A stretch of DNA of 64,000 bases from Lepus europaeus (taxonomy: Eukaryota; Chordata; Mammalia; Lagomorpha; Leporidae): positions 77,695,502 to 77,759,501 of the forward strand of contig NC_084831.1 of NCBI RefSeq assembly GCF_033115175.1. The letters are read 5' to 3'. Shown here one piece after another: positions 23,504 through 35,651 of this stretch; within the stretch, counting starts at the first letter, position 1, and each line of letters begins with the position of its first letter. Under the pieces are notes generated by a model that had not been told where the DNA came from, made no database searches, and saw only the letters and a list, made by a program, of their open reading frames with translations. The translations under genes were made by a program, and so were the position numbers.

Positions 23504-23815
23504 AACTGGTCACAGGGGCAATAGAGGGTAATGCTGCTGCCCGTGACACTGGCATCCCATATGGGTGCTGGTATGTGGTGCTGGTATGTGACTCCACTTC
23601 CAATCCAGCTCCCTGCTAATGCCCTGGAAAAAACAGTGGAAGATGGCTTAAGTGCATGGACCCCTGCCACCCATGTGGGAGACCCAGAAGAAGCTCCTGA
23701 CTCCTGACTTTGGCCTGGCCTAGTGCTGGATGCTTTGGCCATCTAGCAAGTGAACCAACAGATGGAAGATGTCTCTCTCTCTCTCTCTTTCAAAATAAAT
23801 AAATAAATCTTTTTT
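23504..23815 (+). mobile_element. C-type SINE
   Basis: Forward SINE with a decayed head (ctggtcacaggggcaatag), 'tggcatcccatatgggtgct', a small internal duplication of 'gctggtatgtg' at about 23568-23590, body and AAATAAAT tail. Confidence 0.9.
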
Positions 23816-23819
23816 TAAA

Positions 23820-24190
23820 TGATCATGGCATGAGCAAACATTCCATAGAAGAGGAAATATATATGGCTAATTAATAATTGAACACATTTTCAGTATCATT
23901 AGTGACCAAGAAAATTCAAATCAGATCACAGTGACCTATCCATGCACAAGGCAACATTCTAAAAATGTGAACCAACTATTACAGGAGATATGGATTTATA
24001 GGATATAGTTCTGGTGAGAGTATAAATTGCTATAGCAACTTTGGAAAATATTTTTTCTAGTGTCAAACAAATATAACTCAGCAATCCATTTTCTGGATAT
24101 ATAAGTATATTAGTTCTGCCCAATAAAAATAAAACCTGAGTCATACATGTAGCTTCTAATATTCCTAGTAGTTATATTTAAGCAAGTGAT
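23820..24190 (+). mobile_element. L1M fragment
   Basis: 'cattccatagaagaggaaat', 'caaatcagatcacagtgacc' and 'taaattgctatagcaacttt' follow the order of the L1 ORF2 3' part in forward orientation. It is decayed and without a frame. Confidence 0.55.
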
Positions 24191-24265
24191 ATAAATTTTA
24201 ATAATATATTTTATTTAACTTCATATGTCAAAAATGTTAGTTTAACATATAATCAGTATAAGACT

Positions 24266-24570
24266 TTTTTTTAAAAGACAAAGATTTATTTATTTATCTG
24301 AAAGGCAGAATTAGAGAAAGAGAGGGAGAGATGGAGACATCTTTCATCCACTGGTTCACTCCCCAAATGACCAGGAGCCAGGATCTTCTTGCGGGTCTCC
24401 CATGTGGGTGCAGAGGTCCAAGAATTTGGGCTATCTTCCATTGCTTTCCCAGGCACATCAGCAGGGTGCTGGATCAGAAATGGAGCAGCTGGAACTTGAA
24501 CCAGTGCCCGTATGGGATGCCGGTGCTGGAGGTGATGGCTTTACCGACTATGCTACACTGTCAGCCCCAG
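24266..24570 (-). mobile_element. C-type SINE
   Basis: Reverse-oriented SINE with a short internal deletion between the GA tract and the body. The head ends 'gctacactgtcagcccc'. The flanks resemble each other ('agtataagactttt' and 'gtgttagacttta'). Confidence 0.9.
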
Positions 24571-24599
24571 TGTTAGACTTTAATGAAATATTTTACATT

Positions 24600-26210
24600 T
24601 TTTGATACTAGATTTTCTAAATCTGTTGTGTATTTTACACTTACTATATATCTTCATTTGGACACAAATTTTCTTTGGGAATACTTGATCTTCAGTTAGA
24701 TTCCATAAAAATAAAAGTTGAAAAAGTAGAAAGAGATACCCAAATAATTCCAAACATATTTAAAAGTTTTCTATTAACTGGATCAAGAACTCAAAAAAAA
24801 AATTTCTTGTAATATTTGTGTCCACATTGACACAACTGGTTTATCTCAATCTGATTTGTAAACAAAAGCTTATTGACTTCAAAACTACATCTGTCCAAGT
24901 TAGGTAAACTTAGTAATGCTCATATCAATGCAGTGTTGTTAAAATTGAATTCAAAGTACTAATGTGTAAACTGATGAGCCACTGTTAGTGTATCAGTGTC
25001 AATAAACCATTATTCAAATTTTCTTGGAGTTTGTTCTTAGAAAAATGTCTACAACTATTGTATTCGTAAGAGCTACAGTTTCAACATAAAAGTTTTCTAA
25101 TCGATTAGGTTACAAAGCAGCTTTAACTTTCACTAGAACTTCAAATTTAGTTCATTCATATGCAATGTGGAATCAGTGAGAAAATATAAATTACTCTGCC
25201 ATATTTGTCTTTAATTCTTAAATATTTGGTAAGCATTTTTGTATCAATAAAATCTTCAACTTGCCATAATAGTACAATAAAACTTTTCCATGACTTGCCC
25301 AATATGTTTAGCATATTGATCATTAAATTGGTCAGAAATAAATCATTACATCCAGAGTCTTATATTTCACCTAACAGTTCCATTAACTGGCATTGATCTA
25401 TTGCATTTGTAAATATGTAATGAACAATTTTACAGTGGTATTTATAATACTTTTCAAGAATCTTCAGAAAACTGAACCTAGATATCAAACAGTGGCATGA
25501 AATAATAGGAGAAACATTGTTCTTTGGTCTTGAAATTACAATAAGCCCACGTTTTTTAAAACCTAAACATGGCTGAAAACTGTCCATCAGGCTAGAATTT
25601 GATCTTTTTTAAAATCTAGCTGAAATTCATCTTTGACAAATGTAAAAGACTTAAAAATATCTAAACCATGAGTTCAGTCTCTCAGGCTGTAAATTGACAT
25701 TTCTTCAAATTTGGAAGTTTTTCAAGATAAAGCATACCTCAAGTGTTAATTGGGCAATGTCTTTTATGTTACACTTTCATCTAAAACTAAAAAATACTTG
25801 TGGTTTTTCAGATTTTCAATCAGTTGGTCTTAGGTCTATTTTATTCTTCAGGTGATTCTTTGGTGGCTTGATTGGAAAAATCTATCACTTCTGAAGTGCC
25901 TTTTTAGTCTTTTCTCATAATATTCAAACAAAACTTAGGTAACTGAAATAACCATATGTACATTGGAAAATTGTTTTCTTTCATCTACAAGATTCTAAAC
26001 TATATAACTGGACAAAATTATAAGCTCAGATTCTGTTCTAAATTGCTTTAAAATGTTTTGTTGGACATTTAATTTTGATTTCAGGTAACTAATTTCATCA
26101 GTTCTTTTTGCCTTTTGAGAAGGAACTTAACAAATTTGCTATGTATTTATTTGCTCAAAGTACCCATTTTGTGATCTTTACCCTGTTTACATGTTTTTAT
26201 AGCATTTTTT
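24600..26210 (-). pseudogene. decayed hAT transposase (Charlie/ZBED-like)
   Basis: The reverse complement encodes hAT transposase segments in correct order but in shifted frames with stops. The first is 'FLVLDESV' (about 25790-25815), where the family has (F/L)-x-LDES-T/V. Next comes a 75-codon open stretch (25360-25587) containing 'ISCHCLISR', then '…KIVHYIFTNAIDQCQLM', where hAT proteins have H-C-x-x-H-R…K-I-V-N-x-I…. A later 'SHGKVLLYYYGKL' corresponds to the conserved L-S-R-G-K-V-L. An autonomous hAT transposase moves DNA by cut and paste with an RNase H-like fold. No full-length frame survives, so this is a fossil. Flanking terminal repeats were not identified. A domesticated gene is unlikely given the stops. 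Confidence 0.7.
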
Positions 26211-27025
26211 TCCTTTGCTCCAACAGATTGTAGTTGCTACTCATCTTGAAATTTCCAACATATCTTCTTCCTCTCCCTCTTTTTCCTTTCTATTCTGTAA
26301 GTAGTTTCTGTGTCTCTTCTCAATTCTGCCTCCTTTTTAAATTTTAAAATTTGTTTATACTTATGTTTGACTAAAACATTCAATTATGTGAAAATTAGAA
26401 TGTCAATAATTTCAATTTAATTACCAGTTACATTAATTGGTAATTACAAAAGGACCTGAAAATATTGAGCAAACACTTTACAGTGTTACCTGAATGAACA
26501 GGGAGAAGTCGCTTGAACTGAATCAATCTATTGATACCAGCTAGATGATGTAAAATACTGGGGAGGATACATAAACCTGATATGAAAAATTCAGTTCAAT
26601 ATTAGTATCCTATGGGATGGAACAACTAAAGTGAAATACAGTGTAATGAAATAATGAAGTTGTGTTAAAAAAAGATATTTTATACTGTTTCAAGTTAAAG
26701 TTTTTATTTGTACTAAATAAAATTAAAAATTCAGCTCCTCATTCAAATTTTAAACACTCAATAGCCACGTTACCAGTGGCTACTATGTTGATAACAGGAA
26801 CATACCCAAGAGAAACTCTTGTACATGTACACCAGGAGAAAGGTTAAATGGACATGCTATTGAGGATGAGGATTACCCCAGATGGGAAGGGCAGGGCTGA
26901 ACACCTGAGCCATATAGATAGATGTAGTTATTGCCAAGATTATAGCTTTTAGTTTGCTGGTGGGTTCAAAATAGCTAGTAAAATAGCTAGTAGAATAAAT
27001 AATAGGAGGCCATCTTAATAATTTA
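26211..27025 (+). other. SAMD13: SAMD13 intron 2, AT-rich, mostly unassigned
   Basis: No exon is recognised. 'aacactcaatagccacgtta' to 'agtggctactatgttg' (about 26753-26791) resembles a MER58-like DNA transposon end, but this is a weak match. Confidence 0.4.
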
Positions 27026-27340
27026 GAATGTGGCCAGCGCCGCAGCTTACTAGGCTAATCCTCCACCTGCGGCACCGGCACCCCGGGTTCTAGTCCCGGT
27101 TGGGGCGCTAGATTCTGTCCCGGTTGCTCCTCTTCCAGTCCAGCTCTCTGCTATGGCCCGGGAAGGCAGTGGAGGATGGCCCAAGTGGTTGGGCCCTGCG
27201 CCCGCTTGGGAGACCAGGAGAAGCACCTGGCTCCTGGCTTCAGATTGGCGCAGCGCGCTGGCTGTAGTGGCCATTAGGGGAGTGAACCAACAGAAGGAAG
27301 ACTTTTCTCTCTTTCTCTCTCTCCCACTAACTCTGCCTGT

Positions 27341-27371
<31 letters not shown>
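27026..27371 (+). mobile_element. young C-type SINE with long A-tail
   Basis: Forward young-subfamily SINE (head 'gtggccagcgccgcagctta', box 'ggttctagtcccggttgggg', end 'ctctgcctgtc') followed by about 30 uninterrupted A residues. The long pure tail suggests recent insertion. Confidence 0.93.
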
Positions 27372-27374
<3 letters not shown>

Positions 27375-27393
27375 GTGACTTTGTATAAAATAA

Positions 27394-27772
27394 TGTTGTA
27401 CAGGCACTCCCCAACAAGGCAAATGGGATAGGTAAGGTCCACGGGTGATGAACACACTACAAGCACCTGTGAGTTCTGTCGAAGCAGGAACCGCTTTATT
27501 GAGGAAGTGTACAGGCTTATAAAGCTTATGAAAGACATGTACAGTAGGGGAGCCAATCAGCAAAAAGGTCACGCAGGCACAGGTGGACCACGCACAGGGG
27601 CATCTTAAGCAAAATATAGGGATCATGCACTGTCCACGTGTCTGGAACTAAAGTGGACCTATCCCTGCTGGTGGTCTGATCTTAGGTAGCTTAACCGTGG
27701 CAGCCGCAGACACGCCCCTCGAACATCTGACAGGCGCCATATTGTAATGGAGATTTTAGCCAATGCCCAACA
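27394..27772 (-). mobile_element. solo LTR of an endogenous retrovirus
   Basis: A 379-bp unit with 5-bp inverted termini TGTTG…CAACA on the minus strand. In that direction it carries, in order, CCAAT-type 'gctgattggctcc', a TATA-like 'gctttataagcc', and the polyadenylation signal AATAAA about 25 bases later, followed by a short R/U5 region. That layout is a retroviral LTR; the length and short R region suggest a class II (betaretrovirus-like) group, which is an inference. No gag, pol or env sequence is next to it, so it is a solo LTR left after recombination. The 6-bp flanks (aaataa and tatgcc) do not match. Confidence 0.75.
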
Positions 27773-29174
27773 TATGCCTGTGTGGATGCATATATAAACA
27801 TACATATACATATAAAACATACATATAAATAACCTTGTATTGAACAAATGAGTCTTAGTATTCTCTTTATGGTTTTCAGATGTGTAGATTTTAGATGAAT
27901 TCTAATCTAAACCGTGACATACTCTTATCAGTGGAACATGACACACTATTATCATTGATTTATGTTAGCGTTTCTAGTAAATTCTAAAAAAAAAGTCTTA
28001 ACTATTTTATATTTGTATGCCTATCTGTCCAAATCTCAAGTATTCAAAAGCAATATTTTTGTCATTCACTTGGTCTTACACCTTTTTTCTCATCAGCTAG
28101 TCTTTCTCCCCACTCCCTTCCCTTTCATCTTAAGATGGGAAGAGGAGCTGATATTCCCATGTGACAGATGCTTACAATAAGTCAGCAGCTTTTCAACAGG
28201 AAGCAATTTATCTACCCACCCACCCGCAGTGTGACCCTCCTCAGCACAGGAACTGCTGCAATAGAAAGTTCTCAGTAACAAAATTTAGCAAGGTCTTTCA
28301 GAGCAAGCTATTTCCTATTAATGCCATGTCTTTTTGCACATATTTATCTCAACACATTCTGCCTTTTTGTTTAGTGTGAGTGTGTTGTTTTATTATGAAA
28401 GAAAGACTTTTTTTTTAATTTGGGAGCTAATTCCTCTCATTTGTCTCATACTTTTTGTCTTGGTAATTAATGTTGTAATGTTTTAAACTAACTTTAAAAT
28501 AATGCTAGCTTTTAAAATACCTTCCTCTGTCTCTCTCTCTCTCTCACACACACACACGCACATACACACACAAAGCTGGCTGTATACCTAATTAAACTAA
28601 ACATTAAGTTAAAGAAATTATCATTTTTGCCTGTGTAAATTAGAGAAGAAGTAGATGGTAGAAGTAAAATATTAGGGTAGAGTTAGAAGTTATTACTAAT
28701 AAAGTTTGGTACTTTTAGAATTTCAAAACTCTGATATCATTGTAGAATTATCAGATAACTTTTAATGTAACAATAATAAAACAATGGTTACTACTACTTC
28801 CTTTCAGAAGCCCAACCATACTTACAGATACTGCAATCCATATAATCACATCTTAATCTGTAAGGGAACCAGTCACATCTGGAATTCAATGAATAACCTC
28901 ACAAGGTATCTGATTGCTTACCTGGAAACCTGGCCTGACTGGTTAGGGAAGGAGGACAGGAAAACTGATAAAACTAACTGTGCTCTGATTACTGGTTTCA
29001 GCTTTTGTTCACTTACTCCTAACCCTGTCTTCTTGTGGCATCATATAAATAACTAGTAATTCTTGGTTGTGTATTCTTTGAAAGCAAGGGGGGAATTTCT
29101 CTAGCTCCCTCAGTAGTTCCTGAGTCCTCTCTCTCCATCGTCCCACTCCTGTCTCTTCTATTCACCTTTTTGTT
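27773..29174 (+). other. SAMD13: SAMD13 intron 2, mostly unassigned
   Basis: Starts with a TA/CA-rich stretch (27786-27830). It includes a (CT)n(CA)n tract at about 28519-28572. A + strand open frame at 28784-29056 has no recognisable similarity. No exon is identified. Confidence 0.45.
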
Positions 29175-30830
29175 GTTGTTGTTTTTTAAAAGTTTTTATT
29201 TAATGAATGTATTTTTTCATAGATAAAACTTTAGGAATATAGAGGTTCTTTCCTCCATACCCACCCACCCACCCTCCCACCCTAACTCCGATCTCACCTC
29301 CCTTTCCCTCTCCCATCTCCTTAATTATGGTTCATTTTTAGTTTAAAGGACCAACTCCATATTAAGCACAGATTTCAACAGTTTGCACCCCCCCACACAC
29401 ACATCATATAGAGTACAGTTTGAGAACAAGATTTGCAGTCGATTCTCATAGTACAACTCATTAAGGACAGAGGTCATACATGGGGTGTAAGTGCACAATG
29501 ACTTCTGTCGTTCCTTTAACAATTAACACTCTTATTTATGATGTCACTGATCACCCAAGTCTCTTCCCATGGGATGCCAAGGCTATGGAGGCCTTTTGTG
29601 ACCATAGATTCCATCAGTATTTGGACATGGCCATAAGCAAAGTGGATGTTTTCTCCTCCCTTCAGAGAAAAGTACATCCTTCTTTGATGACCCTTTCTTT
29701 CCTCTGAGGTCTCACAGAGATCCTCCGTGAAGGATATTTTTTTGCCACAGAGTCTTGGCTTTCCATGCCTGAAATACTCTCATAGGCCTTTCTTCCAGAC
29801 CAGGAATCCTTAAGCATTGATTCTGAGGTCATAGTGTTATTTACAGCGAATGTCATTCTAGGAATCTGCTGTGTGGACTGCTTCCCATATTGGACTTTTC
29901 TTCCTTTTTAATTCTATTATCATTACCATGCACTTGATGTTATTTATATGATCACTTTTACACTTAAACCTATCTATATGTTGACTTTAACATTTAATAT
30001 GATCATTTTAACAGTTAAGATGGCATTTATACCACCGATTTTAATGGGTCTGGAGTCCCATGACAAGTTTTTAGGCTGTACCATTAGAAGTCAGTCTGTA
30101 GGACTGTATGCAGAACTATACTGCTTTACAGTTATAGACTACCTCCTCCCTCTTATTTCCCCTCTTATTTTTTACTGGGATCTTTTTCCAGTTGACTTAA
30201 TATACATATGATTAACTCTATGTCACATAAAGAGTTCAACATATAGTATGAAGAGAGAAAAGAAAAAGAAAACAGAAAAAGGAAATACAAAATAAAAAGT
30301 AACAATAATAAACTGTCCCTCAACAGTCAGGTCAAGGACTATTCAAGTCATTGATTCTAAAAGTGTCAATTTCACTTCTATAGCTTTCATTTTAGAAGTG
30401 CTATTAATTCTCCCAAATCAGGGAGAACATATGATATTTGTCTCCTTGGGATTGCGTTATTTCACCAAGTATGAAGTTTTCCAGCTTGCTCCATGTTGTT
30501 GCAAATGACCGGATTTCATCATTTTTTACTGCTGTGTAGTATTCCATAGTATACATATCCCACAATTTCTTTATCCAGTCTTTGGTTGATGAACATTTAG
30601 GTTGATTCCATGTCTTAGCTATTGTAAATTGAGCTGCAGTAAACACAGATGTGCAGATAGGTCTTTTGCATACTGATTTAATTTCCCTTGGGTAAATTCC
30701 CAGGTTTGGGATGGCTGGGTCATATGATAGGTCTATATTCAGATTTTTGAGGTATCTCCATACGGTTTTCCATAGTCTGTTCCATCCACCTTTATCAGAG
30801 CCTACAATTGTCATGCTGTGACTCAATCCG
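29175..30830 (-). mobile_element. rabbit-type L1, 5'-truncated
   Basis: The left end is the complement of an L1 poly-A tail followed by the lagomorph L1 3'UTR ('atggttcatttttagttta', 'ccacccacccaccctccc'). At 30404-30826 the minus strand is open for 140 codons of the ORF2 C-terminus, including 'IYPREIKSVCKRPICT', 'AKTWNQPKC' and 'MYTMEYYTAVKNDEI', all typical of L1. The element lacks the endonuclease and reverse transcriptase, so it cannot move. Confidence 0.88.
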
Positions 30831-30934
30831 AATCCAGTAATGAGATAGTTCTTGGGATGCGCTTCTTTGTAGGGAACAGCAATCTGAAGTGGAAGGTGAT
30901 CACAATGGTCAAAGTTGTGTATTAAAAATAAGGG

Positions 30935-31262
30935 GAACTGCTGGCGCCGCGGCTCAATAGGCTAATCCTCCGCCTGCGGCGCTGGCACACCGGGTTCTAG
31001 TCCCAGTTGGGGCACAGGATTCTGTCCTGGTTGCTCCTCTTCCATTCCAGTCTCTGCTGTGGCCCGGGAGTGCAGTGGAGGATGGCCCAAGTGCTTGGGC
31101 CCTGCACCCGCATGGGAGACCAGGAGAAGCACCTGGCTCCTGGCTTCGGATCAGTGCAGTGTGCTGGCCGCAGTGGCCATTGGGGGGTGAACCAACGGAA
31201 AAAGGAAGACCTTTCTCTCTGTCTCTCTCACTGTCCACTCTGCCTGTCAAAAAAAAATAATA
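30935..31262 (+). mobile_element. young C-type SINE
   Basis: Forward young-subfamily SINE with head 'ctggcgccgcggctcaatag', body, end 'ctctgcctgtcaaaaaa' and a short A-rich tail. Confidence 0.93.
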
Positions 31263-32272
31263 AATAAGAATTCAGAGGCACTTTAAATGATTAAATATTA
31301 AATGCCTCTTGACAGGAGAAGAAAATGGAAAGAAAGAAGCAAACTGAGCCAATAATTAAAACCTGAAAAATGACCTTTGTAATAAAGATATGATTTTGTA
31401 GCCCTCTGTGGATAATGTATAATGGGATAAATTAGTGCCAAGTGGTTTCTTTTTTTTTTTTTTCAATATAAGAACACTTAATATGAGATTGACATCTTTA
31501 AAAATTTTTAAGTATACAAATACAGTGTCACTATCTATAAGCATGATCTCCAGAATTTAGTAATCTAGGTCAGTGAGATTTTATACCACTTGATTAGCAA
31601 CAGCTCCTCTTCCTCTTCTCCCAGACTGCCAACCACTGTTGCTTCAATGAGTTTATTTTGGATACCTCTCAGATTTGTCTTCTGTGACAGGCTTATTTCA
31701 CTTAGCATAAATGCCCTCAAGGATTCATCCATGTTGTCGCCTATAAAAGAATCTCCATTTTTAAGGTTGAGTGATATTCCATTGTGTATGTAGACTGCAT
31801 TTTTTTAACAATCCACTTATAAATTGATAGATATTTCAGTTGTTTCCACATCTTGGCTGTTGTGACTAGTACGGTCACAAAATGGGAGTGCTAAGATATC
31901 TTTGAGATTCTGATTTCAGTTCTTTTGGATGAATACCCTGAAGTAAGGCTGGTATCATATAGTCCTTCTATTTTTAATATTTGTACAGAGCTACATACTG
32001 TTTTCCATAATGGCTATACCATTTTTGCATTTCCACCAGCAGTATACAAAGATTCCAATTTACCTACATTGTTGCTAACATTTGTCATGTTGTTTTGATA
32101 ATAGCGTCCTGACGGGTGTGAGTTGATATCTTATTGGGTTTCAATTTGCATTTCCCTGGTAAATCCTGACATTGAGCCTTTCTTCATGTACCTATTGGTC
32201 ATTTGTGTGTCTTCTAATGAGAAAAATCTTCTATTCAAACCTTTAGGCCAATTTTTGTTAGGTTATTAGTTT

Positions 32273-32603
32273 GTTTTTATTTTTTTTGACAGGCAGAGTT
32301 AGACAGTGGGAGAGAGAGACAAAGAGAAACGTCTTCCTTTTTCCATTGGTTCACCCCTCAATGGCCACTGTGGCCGGCGCACCGCACTGATCTGAAGCCA
32401 GGAGCCAGGTGCTTCTCCTGGTCTCCCATGCGGGTGCAGGGCCTAAGGACTTGGGCCATTCTCCATTGCACTCCCAGGCCTCAGCAGAGAGCTGAACTGG
32501 AAGAGGGGCAACCAGGATAGAATCTGGTGCCCCGACCAGGACTAGAACCCAGGGTGCTGGCACCACAGGCAGAGGATTAGCCTAGTGAGCCATGGTGCCA
32601 GCC
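32273..32603 (-). mobile_element. young C-type SINE in L1M
   Basis: Reverse-oriented, 'ttttttgacaggcagagtta' at its tail and 'gagccatggtgccagcc' at its head. The 13-bp repeat aggttattagttt lies at 32260-32272 and 32604-32616. Confidence 0.95.
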
Positions 32604-32693
32604 AGGTTATTAGTTTTTTTGCTGTTGAGTTATAAGGGTTCATTTTGTACTTCGCAACTTAGCCACTTATCAAATACAAGGTTTGAAACTTTT

Positions 32694-33038
32694 TTTTTTT
32701 TTTTTTTTTGACAGGCAGAGTGGACAGTGAGAGAGAGAGACAGAGAGAAAGGTCTTCCTTTTGCCGTTGGTTCACCCTCCAATGGCCGCCGCGGTTGGCG
32801 CGCTGCCACCGGCGCACTGCGCTGATCCGATGGCAGGAGCCAGGGCCTTATCCTGGTCTCCCATGGGGTGCAGGACCCAAGCACTTGGGCCATCCTCCAC
32901 TGCACTCCCTGGCCACAGCAGAGAGCTGAACTGGAAGAGGGGCAACCGGGACAGAATCCAGTGCCCCGACTGGGACTAGAACCTGGTGTGCCGGCGCCGC
33001 AAGGCGGAGGATTAGCCTAGTGAGCCGTGGCGCCGGCG
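32694..33038 (-). mobile_element. young C-type SINE in L1M
   Basis: Reverse-oriented young copy with a GC-rich head ('gagccgtggcgccggcg'). The 15-bp repeat aggtttgaaactttt lies at 32679-32693 and 33039-33053. A CpG-rich head and an exact duplication indicate recent insertion. Confidence 0.95.
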
Positions 33039-34715
33039 AGGTTTGAAACTTTTCTCCCATTCTATAGTTTGTCTTTTCATTCTATTGATTATTTCCTTTG
33101 CTGTGCAGAAGCTGTTTCATTTTATATAGTCCTACTTGTCTATATTTGTCTTTTTTGTTTGTTTTTTGGCTAGTGTGTTTGGTGTCATATCCATGAAATC
33201 ACTCTCTTGAAATTTTTCCTCTATATTTTCTTCTAGGAATTTTATTGCTTCATGTCTAATATTTGAGTCTTTAATCCATTTTGTGTTGTATATAATATAA
33301 GATAGAAGTCCAATGTAATTCTTTTCTGTGTGGATACCAGGTTTTCCTAGCACCATTTATCAAAGAGACTAACTATTCCCCATTGTGTATTCTTGACACC
33401 CTGTCAAAGATCATTAGACCATAAATGATTTTATATGACTTATTTGAAGGTTTTCTGTTCTTTTCCAATGTTCTATATATTCTGTCTTTATCCCAGTACC
33501 ATATTGTTTAAGTTACTGTAGCTGTATAATATATTTTTAAACCAGAAAATGTGATGCTCTAGCTTTATTCTTTTTCAATACTCTCTGGGCTATTTGAGTT
33601 CTTTTCTAGTTCTGTATTAGAAATTTTCTCTGTTTCTGTTAAAAAAAACTTTGGAATTTTGATAGAGATTACATTGAATGTGTGGATTGTTTTAGGTCAT
33701 ATGGACATTTTAACAATATTTGTTTAAGTCCTCCAATCCAAATATAGTGAAGTGTCTTTTCATTTGTTTGTGTCTTCTTCAATTTCTTTCATTGGTATTT
33801 TGTGATTTTTCAATATTCTTATTTAAAGTTATTCCTAATTATTTTACTTTTATTGATGCTATTATAAATGAGTTTTTTCCTAATTTCTTTGCAGATAGTT
33901 CATTATCAGTATGTAGAACTAAAGCTGGTTTTGTGTATTAATTTGTATCCTGCAATTTAATTGAATTTATTAGTTCTAACAACTTTTTGGTGGCATCGTT
34001 AGTGTCTTCTGTATAAATAAAATCACATCACTCCTTTCTAACTTGAATGCCCTTTATTTCTTTTTTCTTGCTCTGTCTAGGACTTATAGCACTTTATTGA
34101 ACAGAAGTGGCAAGAGTAGGCATTCTTGCCTTGTTCCTGATCTTAATGGAAAAGTTTTTGGTTTTTCACCATGGGGTATGATGTTAGCTTTTTCATATAT
34201 GGCCTTTATCACATTGAGGTTATTTTTTTCTATTCCTAGTTAGATCTGAGTTTTTGTCATGAGAAGTGTTGAATTTTGTCAAATACTTTTCTATGTCTCT
34301 TAAGATGACCATGTGATTTTTATCCTTCATTTTGTTAATGTGGTATACCACATGAATTGATTTTTATATGTTGAACTATTCTTGTATTCCAAGAATAACT
34401 ACTGTTTGGTCTTGGCATATGATACTTTTAATGTTAAATTTTATTTGCTAGGTTTTTGTTGAGGATTTTTGTGGCTGTGTCCATCAGGGATATTGGCATG
34501 TAGTCTTCTTGTGGCATCTTTTTCTGGGTTTGGTATTAGGATAATGCTGGCCTTAGAAAATGAGTTCAGAAGTGTTCCCTTCTGTTCAGTTTTTGGTAAG
34601 AGTTTGAGAAGGATTGCTGTTAATTCTTTCTTAAATGTATAATAAGATTTTCCAATGGAGCTACCTTGTCCTAGGCTTTCCTTTGTTAGAAAGTGTTGTG
34701 TTTTTGTTTTGTTTT

Positions 34716-35015
34716 GTTTAAGAGGTAGAGGGATAGGGGAGAGAGGGAATGTGTGTGCTATCATCCACTGGTTCATTCCACAAATGCCCACAATGGCAGG
34801 AGTGGGTCAGGCTGAAGCTGGGAGCTCAGTAGTCAACCCAGGTCTTCAGTGAGGGTAGCAAGAACACAATTACTTGAGTTATCACTGCTGCCTTCCAGGC
34901 TCTACAATTAACAAGAAGCTAGAATCAGGATCCAGAGCCAGGGATCGAACCCAAGTACTCAAATGTGGGACGTGGGCAATCTGACATCTTAAACTCTGGG
35001 CCAAATGTTTGCCCT
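34716..35015 (-). mobile_element. old C-type SINE in L1M
   Basis: Reverse-oriented and strongly diverged, with 'ccactggttcattccacaaa' and 'gaacccaagtactcaaatgt' still readable. The head is poor. Confidence 0.75.
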
Positions 35016-35307
35016 GTACTGGGAAGTTTTTCATTTCTTATTCAGTCTCCTTACTAGTTATACATCTGTTTAGGCTCTTTATTTTCATGATTCAGTCTTG
35101 GTAGGTTATATGTTTTTAGGAATTCACCCATTTTTCTAGATTATACAGTTTGCTGTTTATAGTAGTCTGTAATGGTCCTCTTTATTTCTATAGCATCCAC
35201 TATAATTTTCTTCATTATTTCTGGTTTTGGGTTTTTTCTTTTTTTTTCCTTTTGAGCTAGAAGTCTGTCACTTTTTTTTTTCAACTTTTCATAAATCAAG
35301 CTCTTGG

Positions 35308-35651
35308 GGCCAGCATTATGACATAGTGGGTAAAACCACTGGCTGTGGTGCCAGCATCCCATATGGACACCAGAACATGTCCCAGCTGCTCCACTTCCAA
35401 TCCAACTCCCTGCTAATGGCCTGAGAAAAGCAGCAAAAGATGGCCCAAGTGCTTGGGCCACTGCACCCAGGTGGGAGACCCAGAAGAAGCACCTGGCTCC
35501 TGGCTTTGGCCTGGCCCAGCCCTAGCCATTGTGGCCAATTGGGGAGTGAACCAGTAGATGGAGGATCTTTCTGTCTTTCTCTCTCTCCCTCTCCTCCCCT
35601 CTGTAATTCTGACTTTCAAATAAATAAATAAATAAATCTTAAAAAAAAAAA
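35308..35651 (+). mobile_element. C-type SINE in L1M
   Basis: Forward SINE, 'ggggccagcattatgacata' to 'aaataaataaataaatctta' plus poly-A. It is full length. Confidence 0.94.

Noticed and set aside
27050..27626. Minus-strand frames of 168 and 99 codons
   Set aside because: They read through the SINE, its A-tail (poly-Phe) and the LTR. No retroviral protein is encoded.
29250..29330. CCCACC-type tandem repeats as a CRISPR-like or satellite array
   Set aside because: They are part of the pyrimidine-rich L1 3'UTR on the minus strand. There are no spaced identical repeats.
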